DNA of 64,000 nucleotides, taken from an uncultured Flavobacteriaceae bacterium. Its GTDB lineage: Bacteria; Bacteroidota; Bacteroidia; Flavobacteriales; Flavobacteriaceae. Positions within the stretch are counted from its first letter, which is position 1, and each line of letters starts with the position of its first letter. The notes beneath the pieces were generated by a model. The model was not told where the DNA came from. It saw only the letters and a list, made by a program, of their open reading frames with translations, and ran no database searches. Shown in pieces: positions 44,609 through 52,207 of this stretch. The stretch covers positions 306,342 to 370,341 of the forward strand of contig CANLQD010000005.1 in NCBI GenBank assembly GCA_947493175.1, read 5' to 3'. Made by a program: the position numbers and the translations under genes.

Positions 44609-45640
44609 CTAAATTCCTATTGAACTTGATTTGATGGCCACTTCTGCACCACGTCTTAACCTTTTGAAAATCCGAAGTGCGATTTGTGTTTGACTAACTG
44701 GAATACTTGGCACTATTGGCAGACCTGTTTTTGTTATCATTTTAAACGCCAAAGCCTTTTCATTTGCAGGTAATTTCATCAAGGCAGCGAAATAGAGATT
44801 GGGATTCTTTACAAAATCCTTTCGGGCTTTATAGGTCTCGGCAAAGTTACGTTTGTAGCCAAAAGTCTTGTCAAACGTCTTTTCAGCTTTCTCAAAAAAC
44901 TTATCTCTGTCAAAACCACGTTTTACGGTTTCCCCATTCAACTTCACATCGGAAGCTTTGTATTTACTTCCGGGTGACAAACTGAACCTGTTGGACGCAT
45001 CCTTTCGGCTTACGATGATATGAATATGACTTTGGTTTCCATCTTTCGCCATTCCCTGGACAATCCGTTTTCCATTTTGTTGATGTGGTGCTTGGCGTTC
45101 CAGTTTGGTAATTTCCTTTTTCATTCTTTTAATGTTCCCTTCAGCTCGCCCTTCTTGAATATTTCGGATTTCAGTTTTTAGCTGAAGTATTTTTGTGGCA
45201 AAGGGTTGGTTTTCCTTTACCTGAAAATCCGTCCCCTTAAATGTGCGTTGATGTTCAATTTTTGCATAATATTTTATGTCGTCGATATTGACAGGTCGCC
45301 CTTTGATTTCCCTATTAAATGAAGCCACGTAATCCTTCATCAGCTCGCGAGTATATCTTTTTAAATCTTCACTACTGTTCTGAAGTTTTCGCAATTCATA
45401 TTTTGAAGGGCTCACGGTAATTGAATAGAATCTTGGTTCGTGTTTTTCCAATTTTGCAGTATTTCCATCTATTTCTTTGACTACTTCTTCAGCATAAATC
45501 TCATCGCCATATTGATTGAAAAAATGTTCCATTTCGTGTTGTTCCAATCCTTGGTTTTCCTTCTCTAAATAGCCAACAAAATCCGCTGAACTTTTAGAAA
45601 AGTTACCACCCATTTTTTGAGGTGTGATTGTGATGTACAT
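44609..45640 (-). CDS. MobB-type relaxase (DUF5712)
   Basis: 343 residues; conserved N-terminus MYITITPQKMGGNFSKSSAD, a HUH-type His pair in GNQSHIHIIVSRKD, and Tyr candidates in the N-terminal half (for example DIKYYAKIEHQRTF). This family nicks oriT in Bacteroidetes ICEs. Follows BtgA by 11 bases; with the coupling protein forms the mob operon. Confidence 0.9.
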   Translation of the reverse strand: MYITITPQKMGGNFSKSSADFVGYLEKENQGLEQHEMEHFFNQYGDEIYAEEVVKEIDGNTAKLEKHEPRFYSITVSPSKYELRKLQNSSEDLKRYTRELMKDYVASFNREIKGRPVNIDDIKYYAKIEHQRTFKGTDFQVKENQPFATKILQLKTEIRNIQEGRAEGNIKRMKKEITKLERQAPHQQNGKRIVQGMAKDGNQSHIHIIVSRKDASNRFSLSPGSKYKASDVKLNGETVKRGFDRDKFFEKAEKTFDKTFGYKRNFAETYKARKDFVKNPNLYFAALMKLPANEKALAFKMITKTGLPIVPSIPVSQTQIALRIFKRLRRGAEVAIKSSSIGI

Positions 45641-45651
45641 AAGCTAAATTT

Positions 45652-46032
45652 TTAAAGTTCATTGTTGGTGTTTCGCTTTTCGCGAAAGCGTACTTCTTTC
45701 TTTTCCTCAGCATATTTTTTTTCCAAAATGAGCGGTTTCTTTATGGGTTCATCCATTATAAAAAGAGATTGCAACATTGCAACCGTAGGTTTGGTTTGTG
45801 TCTTTTCCACATCTCGCATTATGGCGATAACTGCATTGATTCTTTTGAGTAACTTAGCTTCGATGGTACGTCCAGTTGGTCCCAATTTTTCCTTTGGCGA
45901 TATCTCATTGTAGAGGAAAAAATCAAGAATATTTTCCATCGCTTCTGTGTGCGTTTTGAAGTGCTTCTTGGAAAATTCCTGAAACCTTTTTGCAGTTTTC
46001 CGTTTGAACCTGATAGTGATGAATGAGTCCAT
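45652..46032 (-). CDS. BfmA/BtgA-type mobilization accessory protein
   Basis: 126 residues; N-terminal ribbon-helix-helix-like fold (SFITIRFKRKTAKRFQEFSK) that should bind oriT, then a conserved GRTIEAKLLKRINAVIAIMR helix. First gene of the mob operon; the likely oriT is directly upstream. The C-terminal RFREK is encoded over a TTTCGCGAAA palindrome at 45678-45687, in a different frame from the other copies. Confidence 0.9.
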   Translation of the reverse strand: MDSFITIRFKRKTAKRFQEFSKKHFKTHTEAMENILDFFLYNEISPKEKLGPTGRTIEAKLLKRINAVIAIMRDVEKTQTKPTVAMLQSLFIMDEPIKKPLILEKKYAEEKKEVRFREKRNTNNEL

Positions 46033-46177
46033 TTCCTTTCGCTTTTTTAAAGATTTGACGTAAATCCATCCCTGTTTACTGGTGTTTCAAGACCATTTGA
46101 CGCAAATTGCTGGATTTTTTTATCTGCCTTATTTTTAAATGCTTAAAAATCAACAGATTAAAACGAAAATAGAATAT

Positions 46178-46353
46178 GTAACGCGGCGCAGCCCGTTACC
46201 CTCTTGCTATTCCTTTTCGTCACGCGCAAGCGTGACAAAAATCCATACAATCCAGCTAAAAAGCCGATTGCCATTTTCAGGGAAAATGATTTTCCGATAT
46301 GTTATTTTTCGATGTGCAGGGTTATCGGCGAAAGTCGAAAAGTGGATAACCCT
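46178..46353. other. Candidate origin of transfer
   Basis: The 440-bp gene-free stretch upstream of btgA holds three inverted repeats: GTAACG/CGTTAC (46178-46199), GTCACGC-GCAA-GCGTGAC with a tetraloop (46219-46236) and AGGGTTATC/GATAACCCT (46318-46353). The GC-rich words contrast with the AT-rich surroundings. Position next to the DNA-binding and relaxase genes is that of oriT in related ICEs. The exact nick cannot be named. Confidence 0.55.
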
Positions 46354-46426
46354 ACGTAATTTTGAATGCTGAATTTCAGCGAAATAAAGATACGTTTTTT
46401 TCTTGACTATATATTAATTGCATAGA

Positions 46427-46455
46427 AAAACACCTCTAAAATTTAGAGGTGTTTT
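46427..46455. terminator. Bidirectional terminator-like hairpin
   Basis: AAAACACCTCTAAA (46427-46440) and TTTAGAGGTGTTTT (46442-46455) form a 14-bp stem with T runs on either strand. It lies 18 bases downstream of the small gene 46474-46671 (minus) and marks the end of the oriT region. Confidence 0.75.
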
Positions 46456-46473
46456 AAAATTATCATTGGGAAA

Positions 46474-46671
46474 TTAGATGTTGAAAACGAAGTGATTAGT
46501 GTATAAATTCTTAATCATTTCTTCATCTATCAAACTATCATAATCTGCCCCAGTTTCGTCAACATATTTTTGGATGGATTCCCCATAAATATGTGTAACG
46601 TGTTCTCTCGAAACCTGTAAGAGTTCCTCTTGTTTTTCCTCGCTCAAATCTTGAAATTTAATGTAAATCAT
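46474..46671 (-). CDS. Small hypothetical protein of ICE
   Basis: 65 residues, acidic, no recognised family (begins MIYIKFQDLSEEKQEELLQV). Even codon usage, tight spacing to the DUF6876 gene (11 bases) and a strong terminator behind it support a real gene. Function unknown. Confidence 0.65.
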   Translation of the reverse strand: MIYIKFQDLSEEKQEELLQVSREHVTHIYGESIQKYVDETGADYDSLIDEEMIKNLYTNHFVFNI

Positions 46672-46682
46672 AACTTCAAAAT

Positions 46683-47066
46683 TTAGTATTCACTTGGCAA
46701 CATCAGCGTATCATTTACAAAAAATAACCGCAGTTCATCGAGTGGAAAATCGGTTGCTCTATAACCGTGTTTTTCTAAAATATTATCGTTGCCATCGCTG
46801 TAAACTATCTCGGCTTCGTAACCTGTAAAATCCTGCTTTTCTTCGGATAATCTTTTGAAGTCAATGGTTACAAATTCGCTTCGGTTCATCAGACTTTTTG
46901 CGATTACTGATGTGTCCGTAATGAGCCAAAAACATTCTGCTACTTCCGATAAATATTTCAATCCGTCCGTAAAACGGGTTCGCAATAATGGGATTTGATA
47001 GAACATCTCTGTTCCTGTAAAATATTGCAATCGCTCTTTTATTTCGTTAACTTGTGCTTTACTCAT
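46683..47066 (-). CDS. DUF6876 family protein
   Basis: 127 residues with the conserved block FTGTEMFYQIPLLRTRFTDGLKYL followed by AECFWLITD in the middle. DUF6876 genes are regular members of the maintenance region of Bacteroidetes ICEs near ssb. No catalytic motif seen; function unknown. Confidence 0.8.
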   Translation of the reverse strand: MSKAQVNEIKERLQYFTGTEMFYQIPLLRTRFTDGLKYLSEVAECFWLITDTSVIAKSLMNRSEFVTIDFKRLSEEKQDFTGYEAEIVYSDGNDNILEKHGYRATDFPLDELRLFFVNDTLMLPSEY

Positions 47067-47139
47067 CGTTTCTATTTTTTAATGGAAATCGTGAATCTTC
47101 GATTTCATTGTGCATATATTTAAATGTGTGAATAATGAA

Positions 47140-47175
47140 AAAGAGGGCGCAACTTTCGAGAGGAACGCCCTCTTT
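47140..47175 (-). terminator. Terminator of ssb
   Basis: AAAGAGGGCG and CGCCCTCTTT form a 10-bp GC-rich stem (47140-47149 / 47166-47175). On the minus strand it is followed by TTTTTC and lies 11 bases beyond the ssb stop. Confidence 0.8.
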
Positions 47176-47186
47176 AATTTTGAAGT

Positions 47187-47531
47187 TTACTTGTCGTTTT
47201 TGCTTCCAAGTAATAGGATTTCATCGGCTACTACTTCGGTAACATAGCGTTGGTTACCATCATCGGTTGTGTAGGTTCGGGTCTTTAGTTTCCCTGTAAT
47301 TCCTACTTCTTTGCCTTTTTCGACAAATTTCTCAACGATTTCAGCGGTCTTACCCCAAGCTACTACGGTATGCCAGTTGGTGTCCGTTTGCTTTTCGCCT
47401 TTGCTGTCTTTGTAATACTCGTTTGTAGCAAGTGAGAAGCGGGCTACTTTCTTACCGCTTTCAAGGTTCGTAATGGTTGGCTCTTGTCCAACGTTTCCAA
47501 TTAACTGTACGTGATTTCTAATAGTACTCAT
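47187..47531 (-). CDS. ssb: Single-stranded DNA-binding protein
   Basis: 114 residues, OB-fold with LIGNVGQEPTI, ARFSLATNEYY, WHTVVAWGKTAEIVEKFVEKG and GITGKLKTRTY. It lacks the acidic C-terminal tip of chromosomal SSBs, which is usual for ICE copies that protect the transferred strand. Confidence 0.93.
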   Translation of the reverse strand: MSTIRNHVQLIGNVGQEPTITNLESGKKVARFSLATNEYYKDSKGEKQTDTNWHTVVAWGKTAEIVEKFVEKGKEVGITGKLKTRTYTTDDGNQRYVTEVVADEILLLGSKNDK

Positions 47532-47569
47532 AATAAAATATTTAAGTGATTTATATTTCCCCTATTGAT

Positions 47570-47758
47570 TTAAAACAGATTAAATTTTAAGGGGTGTTTG
47601 TTCTTTTCTTCTGTGCATCGCACAATGGATAGAGTGGGTTTTGTCAAGATTTTTAGCGTAAAATCAGGTGTGTTTGCGACGTAGTAAAATCCTTGGATTT
47701 TCAAGGAAGTAGAAACCTTATTTTTCACTAAAACTTGTATAGTCTTGACAAGTTCCAT
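47570..47758 (-). CDS. Possible small protein upstream of ssb
   Basis: Open frame of 62 codons (begins MELVKTIQVLVKNKVSTSLK) on the same strand as ssb, 38 bases upstream of it. No family recognised and no shared leader motif. It may be a chance frame. Confidence 0.3.
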   Translation of the reverse strand: MELVKTIQVLVKNKVSTSLKIQGFYYVANTPDFTLKILTKPTLSIVRCTEEKNKHPLKFNLF

Positions 47759-47942
47759 AAGGGCATTAGCAATTCTTTAAAACGCAGTTGCGTTTGAGCG
47801 TACCGACAGTTAAGCGAGATAAGCAGCTGTGGTTAAGTTAGAATTGGTTATGTCGTGCCTGTTTTTCGACGACCCGAAAAACAACAAAGGTTTTATCCAT
47901 TATAAACCCCTTAAAATGTGTAAGACAGCGGTTTGGTTTTTA

Positions 47943-48197
47943 AGGATTTTCGAGTGAGGGCTCAAGAAGTCCGCACCGAAAATCCTGTCAAGAAAATCAA
48001 GCCGATGGCTTTCCGATGTAAAAGCGGACTTAATTCACGATTTTGGCTCTGGAATGTAGTGTTCCTTCCCAGTCCCGAAGTTTCGGGACGGGAAGGGTTA
48101 GCGGAATGGAAAGCTGAAATTGGGAATTGTGTCCAAGACTTGTGTAGTGAAGCTCTTTGCCCGAAGTGTAGTGGTTGCCTGCTTTTTCAGCAGGCAA
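47943..48197. other. Gene-free region with three strong stem-loops
   Basis: Within the 537-bp space 47759-48295 there are AGGATTTTCG/CGAAAATCCT (47943-47952/47977-47986), CCTTCCC-A-GTCCCGAA-GT-TTCGGGAC-GGGAAGG (48064-48096) and TTGCCTGCT-TTTTC-AGCAGGCAA (48175-48197). The stretch is G-rich on the plus strand with repeated GTAGTG and GGAATG words and unlike the AT-rich intergenic DNA nearby. It could be a structured RNA or a replication origin. A 96-codon frame here lacks coding character. Confidence 0.45.
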
Positions 48198-48295
48198 GCG
48201 TGGAATGTAGGGGAATGTGCTGAGTGGATTGGAAGTAACAGTTTGTTATATATTTAGACATCCAGTTTGAGGTACTGGACAAACCTTTATTTAAT

Positions 48296-49132
48296 TTATG
48301 CCATAGCATAGACTTCATCAAATAGCTTTTTATCCAACCGTTCTTGTTGGCCAAAGCTTTTCTTCAAAACATTATGAAGTACTGAATTAAACGCATTATA
48401 GCCCAACCAGAGATTTGGTTCTTCATTGAGCAACAAGGCTTCATAGTTCAAGATTTTGATGACCTCACGAGATTTTTTCGATGGGTCGCTGTTCTTGTCG
48501 CTACATTCATACCGGAACAATTTCGTTTTATCAAGAATCGCTTTCACAAATTCTTGTGTATCGATGATTTTAAATTCTTTCATCTTGTCGAATTTCTTGG
48601 TAATGGTGTAGAATTCATTATCCAGAAATTTATCGAATAGATTGTTCAGCCTTGGCATAATCAAGTGTGTATTATTTTTACTGTGCTTGATTGAAAACTC
48701 GATTTCTGCTTGAGAAACGTGCAGACCATTTGAACACACTTCTCTATAAAATCCAAAGTGACCAGAGGTCTTTTCACTACCGTCATAGGAATTTTTGAAC
48801 CGAAGCATCGGCAGTATAAGGTCTTTATCGTTCTTGACAGTAAACTGGCTTTTGTCATCGATGATAAAGTCGGTAATAAACGACCTATCATTTTTGTTGA
48901 TGGTACGTTTGTGGAAGTTCAGTTGTGCATCGGTCAGCATTTCTTCAGCTTTCTTGAAGAACAGTTGGTTCGGAATATGGCCGTAGCTGTTCGATACCAC
49001 GTTGACGATTTTACCATTTGAGATAATGGCATTTTCGAGCCCTCTTCGGGATTCCATCTGTGTCAGACTTTTTAAGGATTTCATTTCTGATGGAACAAAG
49101 ATTTCATCCTGTTGCAAATTTTTTAAATACAT
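48296..49132 (-). CDS. DUF932 family protein
   Basis: 278 residues of the DUF932 family found on plasmids, phages and ICEs (ISNGKIVNVVSNSYGHIPNQ, GHFGFYREVCSNGLHVSQ, WLGYNAFNSVLHN). Role unknown, possibly in element maintenance or anti-defence. ATG 49132 is preceded by the leader GTCTAATTAAAATTCAAATATT, shared in form with three neighbouring genes. Confidence 0.88.
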   Translation of the reverse strand: MYLKNLQQDEIFVPSEMKSLKSLTQMESRRGLENAIISNGKIVNVVSNSYGHIPNQLFFKKAEEMLTDAQLNFHKRTINKNDRSFITDFIIDDKSQFTVKNDKDLILPMLRFKNSYDGSEKTSGHFGFYREVCSNGLHVSQAEIEFSIKHSKNNTHLIMPRLNNLFDKFLDNEFYTITKKFDKMKEFKIIDTQEFVKAILDKTKLFRYECSDKNSDPSKKSREVIKILNYEALLLNEEPNLWLGYNAFNSVLHNVLKKSFGQQERLDKKLFDEVYAMA

Positions 49133-49209
49133 AATATTTGAATTTTAATTAGACATTATAGAGGCCGATTTTAGAGATTGACCTCAGTTTTATGTTTTTG
49201 AATTAAACA

Positions 49210-49506
49210 TCACAGAAAAAATGATTTTTCCTTGAATGTTGATGTTTCAGTAAAGAATTTTCTAAGGACAATCTTATTCCGCCCTTTCTTCGCTCGGTAA
49301 ATTCTAAGTATGTTCAACAGCGCTTTCATTGCTGCAATTGGCTGATATAGTACGTCGTCAATTACCAATAAGCAGAAAGGCAAAATTTCAATTTCTTCTT
49401 GGCCATCTTCCTTGTAATAGTATCCGCAGTCAATACAGAGATGACTACTATACATTGCGTCATTGTCGATTAACGCTTCCGAGGATTTGCAGTTTTTACA
49501 TTTCAT
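49210..49506 (-). CDS. Small zinc-ribbon protein
   Basis: 98 residues; CKNCKSS and LCIDCGYYY form a four-Cys ribbon in the first 30 residues, followed by a basic helix (LNILRIYRAKKGRNKIVLRK). Could bind DNA or RNA. Same strand as DUF932 and ParB, and starts after the GTTTAATTAAAAAT leader that also contains the stop of the preceding 53-residue gene. Confidence 0.65.
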   Translation of the reverse strand: MKCKNCKSSEALIDNDAMYSSHLCIDCGYYYKEDGQEEIEILPFCLLVIDDVLYQPIAAMKALLNILRIYRAKKGRNKIVLRKFFTETSTFKEKSFFL

Positions 49507-49521
49507 AATTGTGATTTTTAA

Positions 49522-49683
49522 TTAAACATTTTCTGATAATACTCGGTAATAGTTGGGATGCTTATCCCTGTAATAAGCCAAGAGACTTTCGCCACTATCA
49601 ACTTGGTAATTTTCTCTACTCGACTGATAATGCTTTTCAGCTTCTTGTAGCGAAATTTTAGGTTTTTTAGATACTCGTTTCAT
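49522..49683 (-). CDS. 53-residue ICE protein
   Basis: Short gene starting MKRVSKKPKISLQEAEKHYQ and ending YYRVLSENV. The mixture of charged residues and the conserved leader GTTTAATCAAAATATATCATT before its ATG support expression. Upstream of it lies copy A of the duplicated leader that also precedes parB. Function unknown. Confidence 0.55.
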   Translation of the reverse strand: MKRVSKKPKISLQEAEKHYQSSRENYQVDSGESLLAYYRDKHPNYYRVLSENV

Positions 49684-49692
49684 AATGATATA

Positions 49693-49858
49693 TTTTGATT
49701 AAACAATATTTGAGCAGTACCCAAACGGAAGATAAAATCTCAGCTCAAAAGGAAACGGAATAAATAAGCGTAGGATGTTGCGTTGGTTTTATGCCGTAGT
49801 CTTTTGATGGGTGTATTTTACGAGTTTTACTTTGCGCTAACTATTGATTGATAACCCC
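49693..49858 (-). repeat. Direct repeat, copy A (upstream of 53-residue gene)
   Basis: About 165 bp closely matching 51744-51911, with identical blocks such as CAAACGGAAGATAAAATCT and TATGCCGTAGTCTTTTGATGG. Conserved folding elements are TTTGAGC (49709-49715) with GCTCAAA (49743-49749) and, inside, AGAT-AAA-ATCT. It occupies the 5' region of the downstream gene, so it may be a shared promoter plus structured leader. Confidence 0.85.
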
Positions 49859-49900
49859 TTCCTTGTAAATACATCTTTTAAAAAACTATCATAAAAAAGA

Positions 49901-49928
49901 AAAAGGGCCAGCACGAATGCCGACCCTT
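49901..49928 (-). terminator. Terminator of parB-like gene
   Basis: On the minus strand AAGGGTCGGCA-TTCG-TGCTGGCCCTT forms a long stem with a stable tetraloop, followed by TTTTTC, 16 bases beyond the ParB stop. Confidence 0.8.
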
Positions 49929-49944
49929 CTTCAAACAACAAAAG

Positions 49945-51732
49945 CTAATCGTTGAGTTCCTCAATTTGCTTTTCGAGAACTGTGATGCGCTCTTTCAAAC
50001 GTGCTTCACGCTTGTCTCTCTTTTCGGCATATTCTTTCTCAATGCCGGCAATCTTGGATATGTAATATCCTTGCATTGCGCTGTAGAATGAAATGTTCGT
50101 CAAGTTGTTGACGTGATTGCTTTCGCCAAAATGAACTTGCTTTGTGAGCATATAGCGTATCAACTTGTGAAAGATTTCCTTTTTGAACTTCTTCTTGAAA
50201 TTCTCTACCATTTCAACTTTGGTCATCTTTGAAGTGTCGCCCAAGAATTTTGAGAAATACTTCTGTTGGCTCATATAGTCCACATTGTTTTCAAAAAGCG
50301 ATATCGAGAATGCGACCATTTCATCTGTGGAAAGTGTCTTCTTTGTATCGATGTATTTCGTCTCACGAATCATCTGCACAACTTCTTCAAACTGCTTGTT
50401 GTTCTCGATTTGCTTCTTCCGGATTTCCCTTTCGTTGATTTTTACGATTTGTTCTTCGGGTGTACAATCTGCCATTTTTCTGTTGGCCAATGGTGCCGAA
50501 TATTCCGTAGAATCGTTCTTGGATTTTTCAACAATCTTTACAAAGATTTCCTTGTGCTGGAATGAATCGGGATGGAACACAATACCATTTTTAAACCCAT
50601 CTTCTTTTGCTGAATTATATTTCACAAATTCTTCATCATAGTCCTGTTTTGCTTCTTCAAGTTCAGCTTTCAATCGTTCTTCAGAATAATCATAGTGTTG
50701 ATATTCTATCTTAATATCCTGGATTGTTGGCTCAATCGGATGCTCTATAATTTCAACATCATCCAGTAGATAGACTTTCAATCCCTTCTTTTCTAATTGT
50801 GATATAATTAGCTGATTGTTTTCATCATCTGCCCAATACTGTCGTATTTCAGGAATCAATAAGATGTTCTCTTTCTTGGATTTTTCAATCAGCTTCAAGA
50901 ATGATTTGCTTTTCTTGGTTTCAAAACAGGCTGCTTTCGTACAGACCATTTTACCATCGCCAAACAAATTACCTTGATTGGCTGCATTGAATGGACATTC
51001 CACACAGGACCCAGCTTTCGGAACCAATTTTTTATCGCTAACATCAAAAGATGCTTTTTCCAAGTCATAGGTCTGGTCTTTAATCATCCTATTTATTTGG
51101 TGCGCATTAAAATCCTTGCCCATCGTTTCCAACATCATCTGCTGTTCTTCCGGCTCGAAGAGTGCTATACCAACACCTAAGGAAATGGTCATTTCGCCAT
51201 TGCGGACAAAGTGCTTGAAACCGTCAATCAATCCAGCCAGTTTAAGTCGCTGTCTGATGAAGTTATCTGTTCTACCTAATCGCTTGGCGATTTCAGTAGG
51301 TGCGTATTTCTCGCTTAGGTAAGCAATCGCCTCGGCTTCTTCGGTAGGCTCGACATCCTGTCTTTGCAGGTTCTCAATGATTTGAACTTCCAGAACATCA
51401 TTATTCTCATAAGTCCTAACGATACAGGGTACGGTCTTTTTTCCTGCAAGCTTGCTCGCACGATATCGACGTTCGCCCATTACAATGACGTAATGGCCAT
51501 TTAGTTGTCTTACCGTGATTGGTTGCAACACACCGTGCTTTTCGATACTCTCAGAAAGCTGCTTTAACGCATTTTCGTTAAAGGTCTTTCTCGGCTGTTC
51601 AAGGTCAGGCTTGATTTTACCCAATGGTAAGTTCTGAATTTGAAGTACGGATGTTTTCTTTCCGTTTACTTCATTCTTAGCAGTAGATTTCGCTCTACTG
51701 CGCTTCTTTGTGGTACTAGCTTTTGTTGTCAT
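49945..51732 (-). CDS. ParB/RepB/Spo0J-type protein, orphan
   Basis: 595 residues from ATG 51732 (a TTG three codons upstream is possible, but the ATG has the conserved leader spacing). ParB N-terminal CTPase domain with QPRKTF and GERRYRA, then an HTH (TEIAKRLGRTDNFIRQRLKL). A four-Cys module CVECPFNAANQ...CTKAACF follows, as in ICE-type ParBs, and a long C-terminal helical region. No ParA is encoded nearby, so it may regulate transcription or copy maintenance rather than partition by itself. Confidence 0.9.
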   Translation of the reverse strand: MTTKASTTKKRSRAKSTAKNEVNGKKTSVLQIQNLPLGKIKPDLEQPRKTFNENALKQLSESIEKHGVLQPITVRQLNGHYVIVMGERRYRASKLAGKKTVPCIVRTYENNDVLEVQIIENLQRQDVEPTEEAEAIAYLSEKYAPTEIAKRLGRTDNFIRQRLKLAGLIDGFKHFVRNGEMTISLGVGIALFEPEEQQMMLETMGKDFNAHQINRMIKDQTYDLEKASFDVSDKKLVPKAGSCVECPFNAANQGNLFGDGKMVCTKAACFETKKSKSFLKLIEKSKKENILLIPEIRQYWADDENNQLIISQLEKKGLKVYLLDDVEIIEHPIEPTIQDIKIEYQHYDYSEERLKAELEEAKQDYDEEFVKYNSAKEDGFKNGIVFHPDSFQHKEIFVKIVEKSKNDSTEYSAPLANRKMADCTPEEQIVKINEREIRKKQIENNKQFEEVVQMIRETKYIDTKKTLSTDEMVAFSISLFENNVDYMSQQKYFSKFLGDTSKMTKVEMVENFKKKFKKEIFHKLIRYMLTKQVHFGESNHVNNLTNISFYSAMQGYYISKIAGIEKEYAEKRDKREARLKERITVLEKQIEELND

Positions 51733-51743
51733 AATACTCAAAT

Positions 51744-51911
51744 TTTTGATTAAACAATATTTGAGCAGAAACCAAACGGAAGATAAAATCTTGGCTCAAA
51801 AGGAAACGGAATAAATGAGTAGTGGAAGAAGTGTTGGCTTTATGCCGTAGTCTTTTGATGGAAGTATTTTACGAGTTTACCTTGCGTGTATATTGTATGA
51901 TAATAAACCCC
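51744..51911 (-). repeat. Direct repeat, copy B (upstream of parB)
   Basis: Second copy of the leader seen at 49693-49858. The stem TTTGAGC (51760-51766)/GCTCAAA (51794-51800) and the inner AGAT-AAA-ATCT are preserved, while differences cluster in the loop and outer parts. This selective preservation suggests function. Confidence 0.85.
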
Positions 51912-52033
51912 TCTAACGAAGAACGAAGGTTGAGCTAACCTAAAATTTATTAATTCTCAATAAAGAAAATTGTATTTGGTATCAAATGAAAGGATATAGT
52001 ATTAAAGCCAATTCGGTTCTGAAAAAAGACAAA

Positions 52034-52055
52034 ATGTTGTACCTATGTTGTACCC
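52034..52055. repeat. 11-bp tandem direct repeat near ICE end
   Basis: ATGTTGTACCT at 52034-52044 is followed directly by ATGTTGTACCC at 52045-52055, 71 bp from the tRNA 3' end. Tandem short repeats at this place are reminiscent of integrase arm sites. The rest of 51912-52090 is AT-rich without an open gene. Confidence 0.45.
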
Positions 52056-52096
52056 AAGGTCAAAAATCGTGAAGAAAAGCCGCATTTTTAAAATGA

Positions 52097-52124
52097 AAAA
52101 GCCGAAGATTTCTCTTCGGCTTTT
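52097..52124 (-). terminator. Terminator of tRNA-Leu
   Basis: AAAAGCCGAAGA-TTTC-TCTTCGGCTTTT, a 12-bp stem with flanking A/T runs, begins one base after the tRNA 3' end on the minus strand. Works in either direction, so it also separates ICE and chromosome. Confidence 0.85.
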
Positions 52125-52125
52125 G

Positions 52126-52207
52126 TACGGGCGGGGAGACTCGAACTCCCACACCTCGCGGCATCAGATCCTAAGTCTGACGTGTCTACCAATTCCACCA
52201 CGCCCGC
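52126..52207 (-). tRNA. tRNA-Leu (anticodon TAG)
   Basis: 82-nt class II tRNA: acceptor GCGGGCG/CGCCCGT (final G-U pair), D-arm GGTAGAC, anticodon loop CTTAGGA with TAG, long variable arm and T-arm GGAGTTCGAGTCTCC. CCA is not encoded. Its 3' end faces the ICE, the usual orientation for an attachment gene. Its 5' half is repeated upstream at 52244-52283 and 52318-52357. Confidence 0.95.

Noticed and set aside
46219..46236. Transcription terminator at the GTCACGC hairpin
   Set aside because: T residues precede and A residues follow the stem on both readings, so no U tract would be made; better explained as part of oriT.
46139..46372. 77-codon open frame in the oriT region
   Set aside because: It runs through all inverted repeats of the candidate oriT and shows no protein-like pattern.
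47933..48223. 96-codon open frame in the region between ssb and DUF932
   Set aside because: Composition is unlike the neighbouring proteins, it runs across three strong hairpins and on the opposite strand to all nearby genes; treated as structured noncoding DNA.
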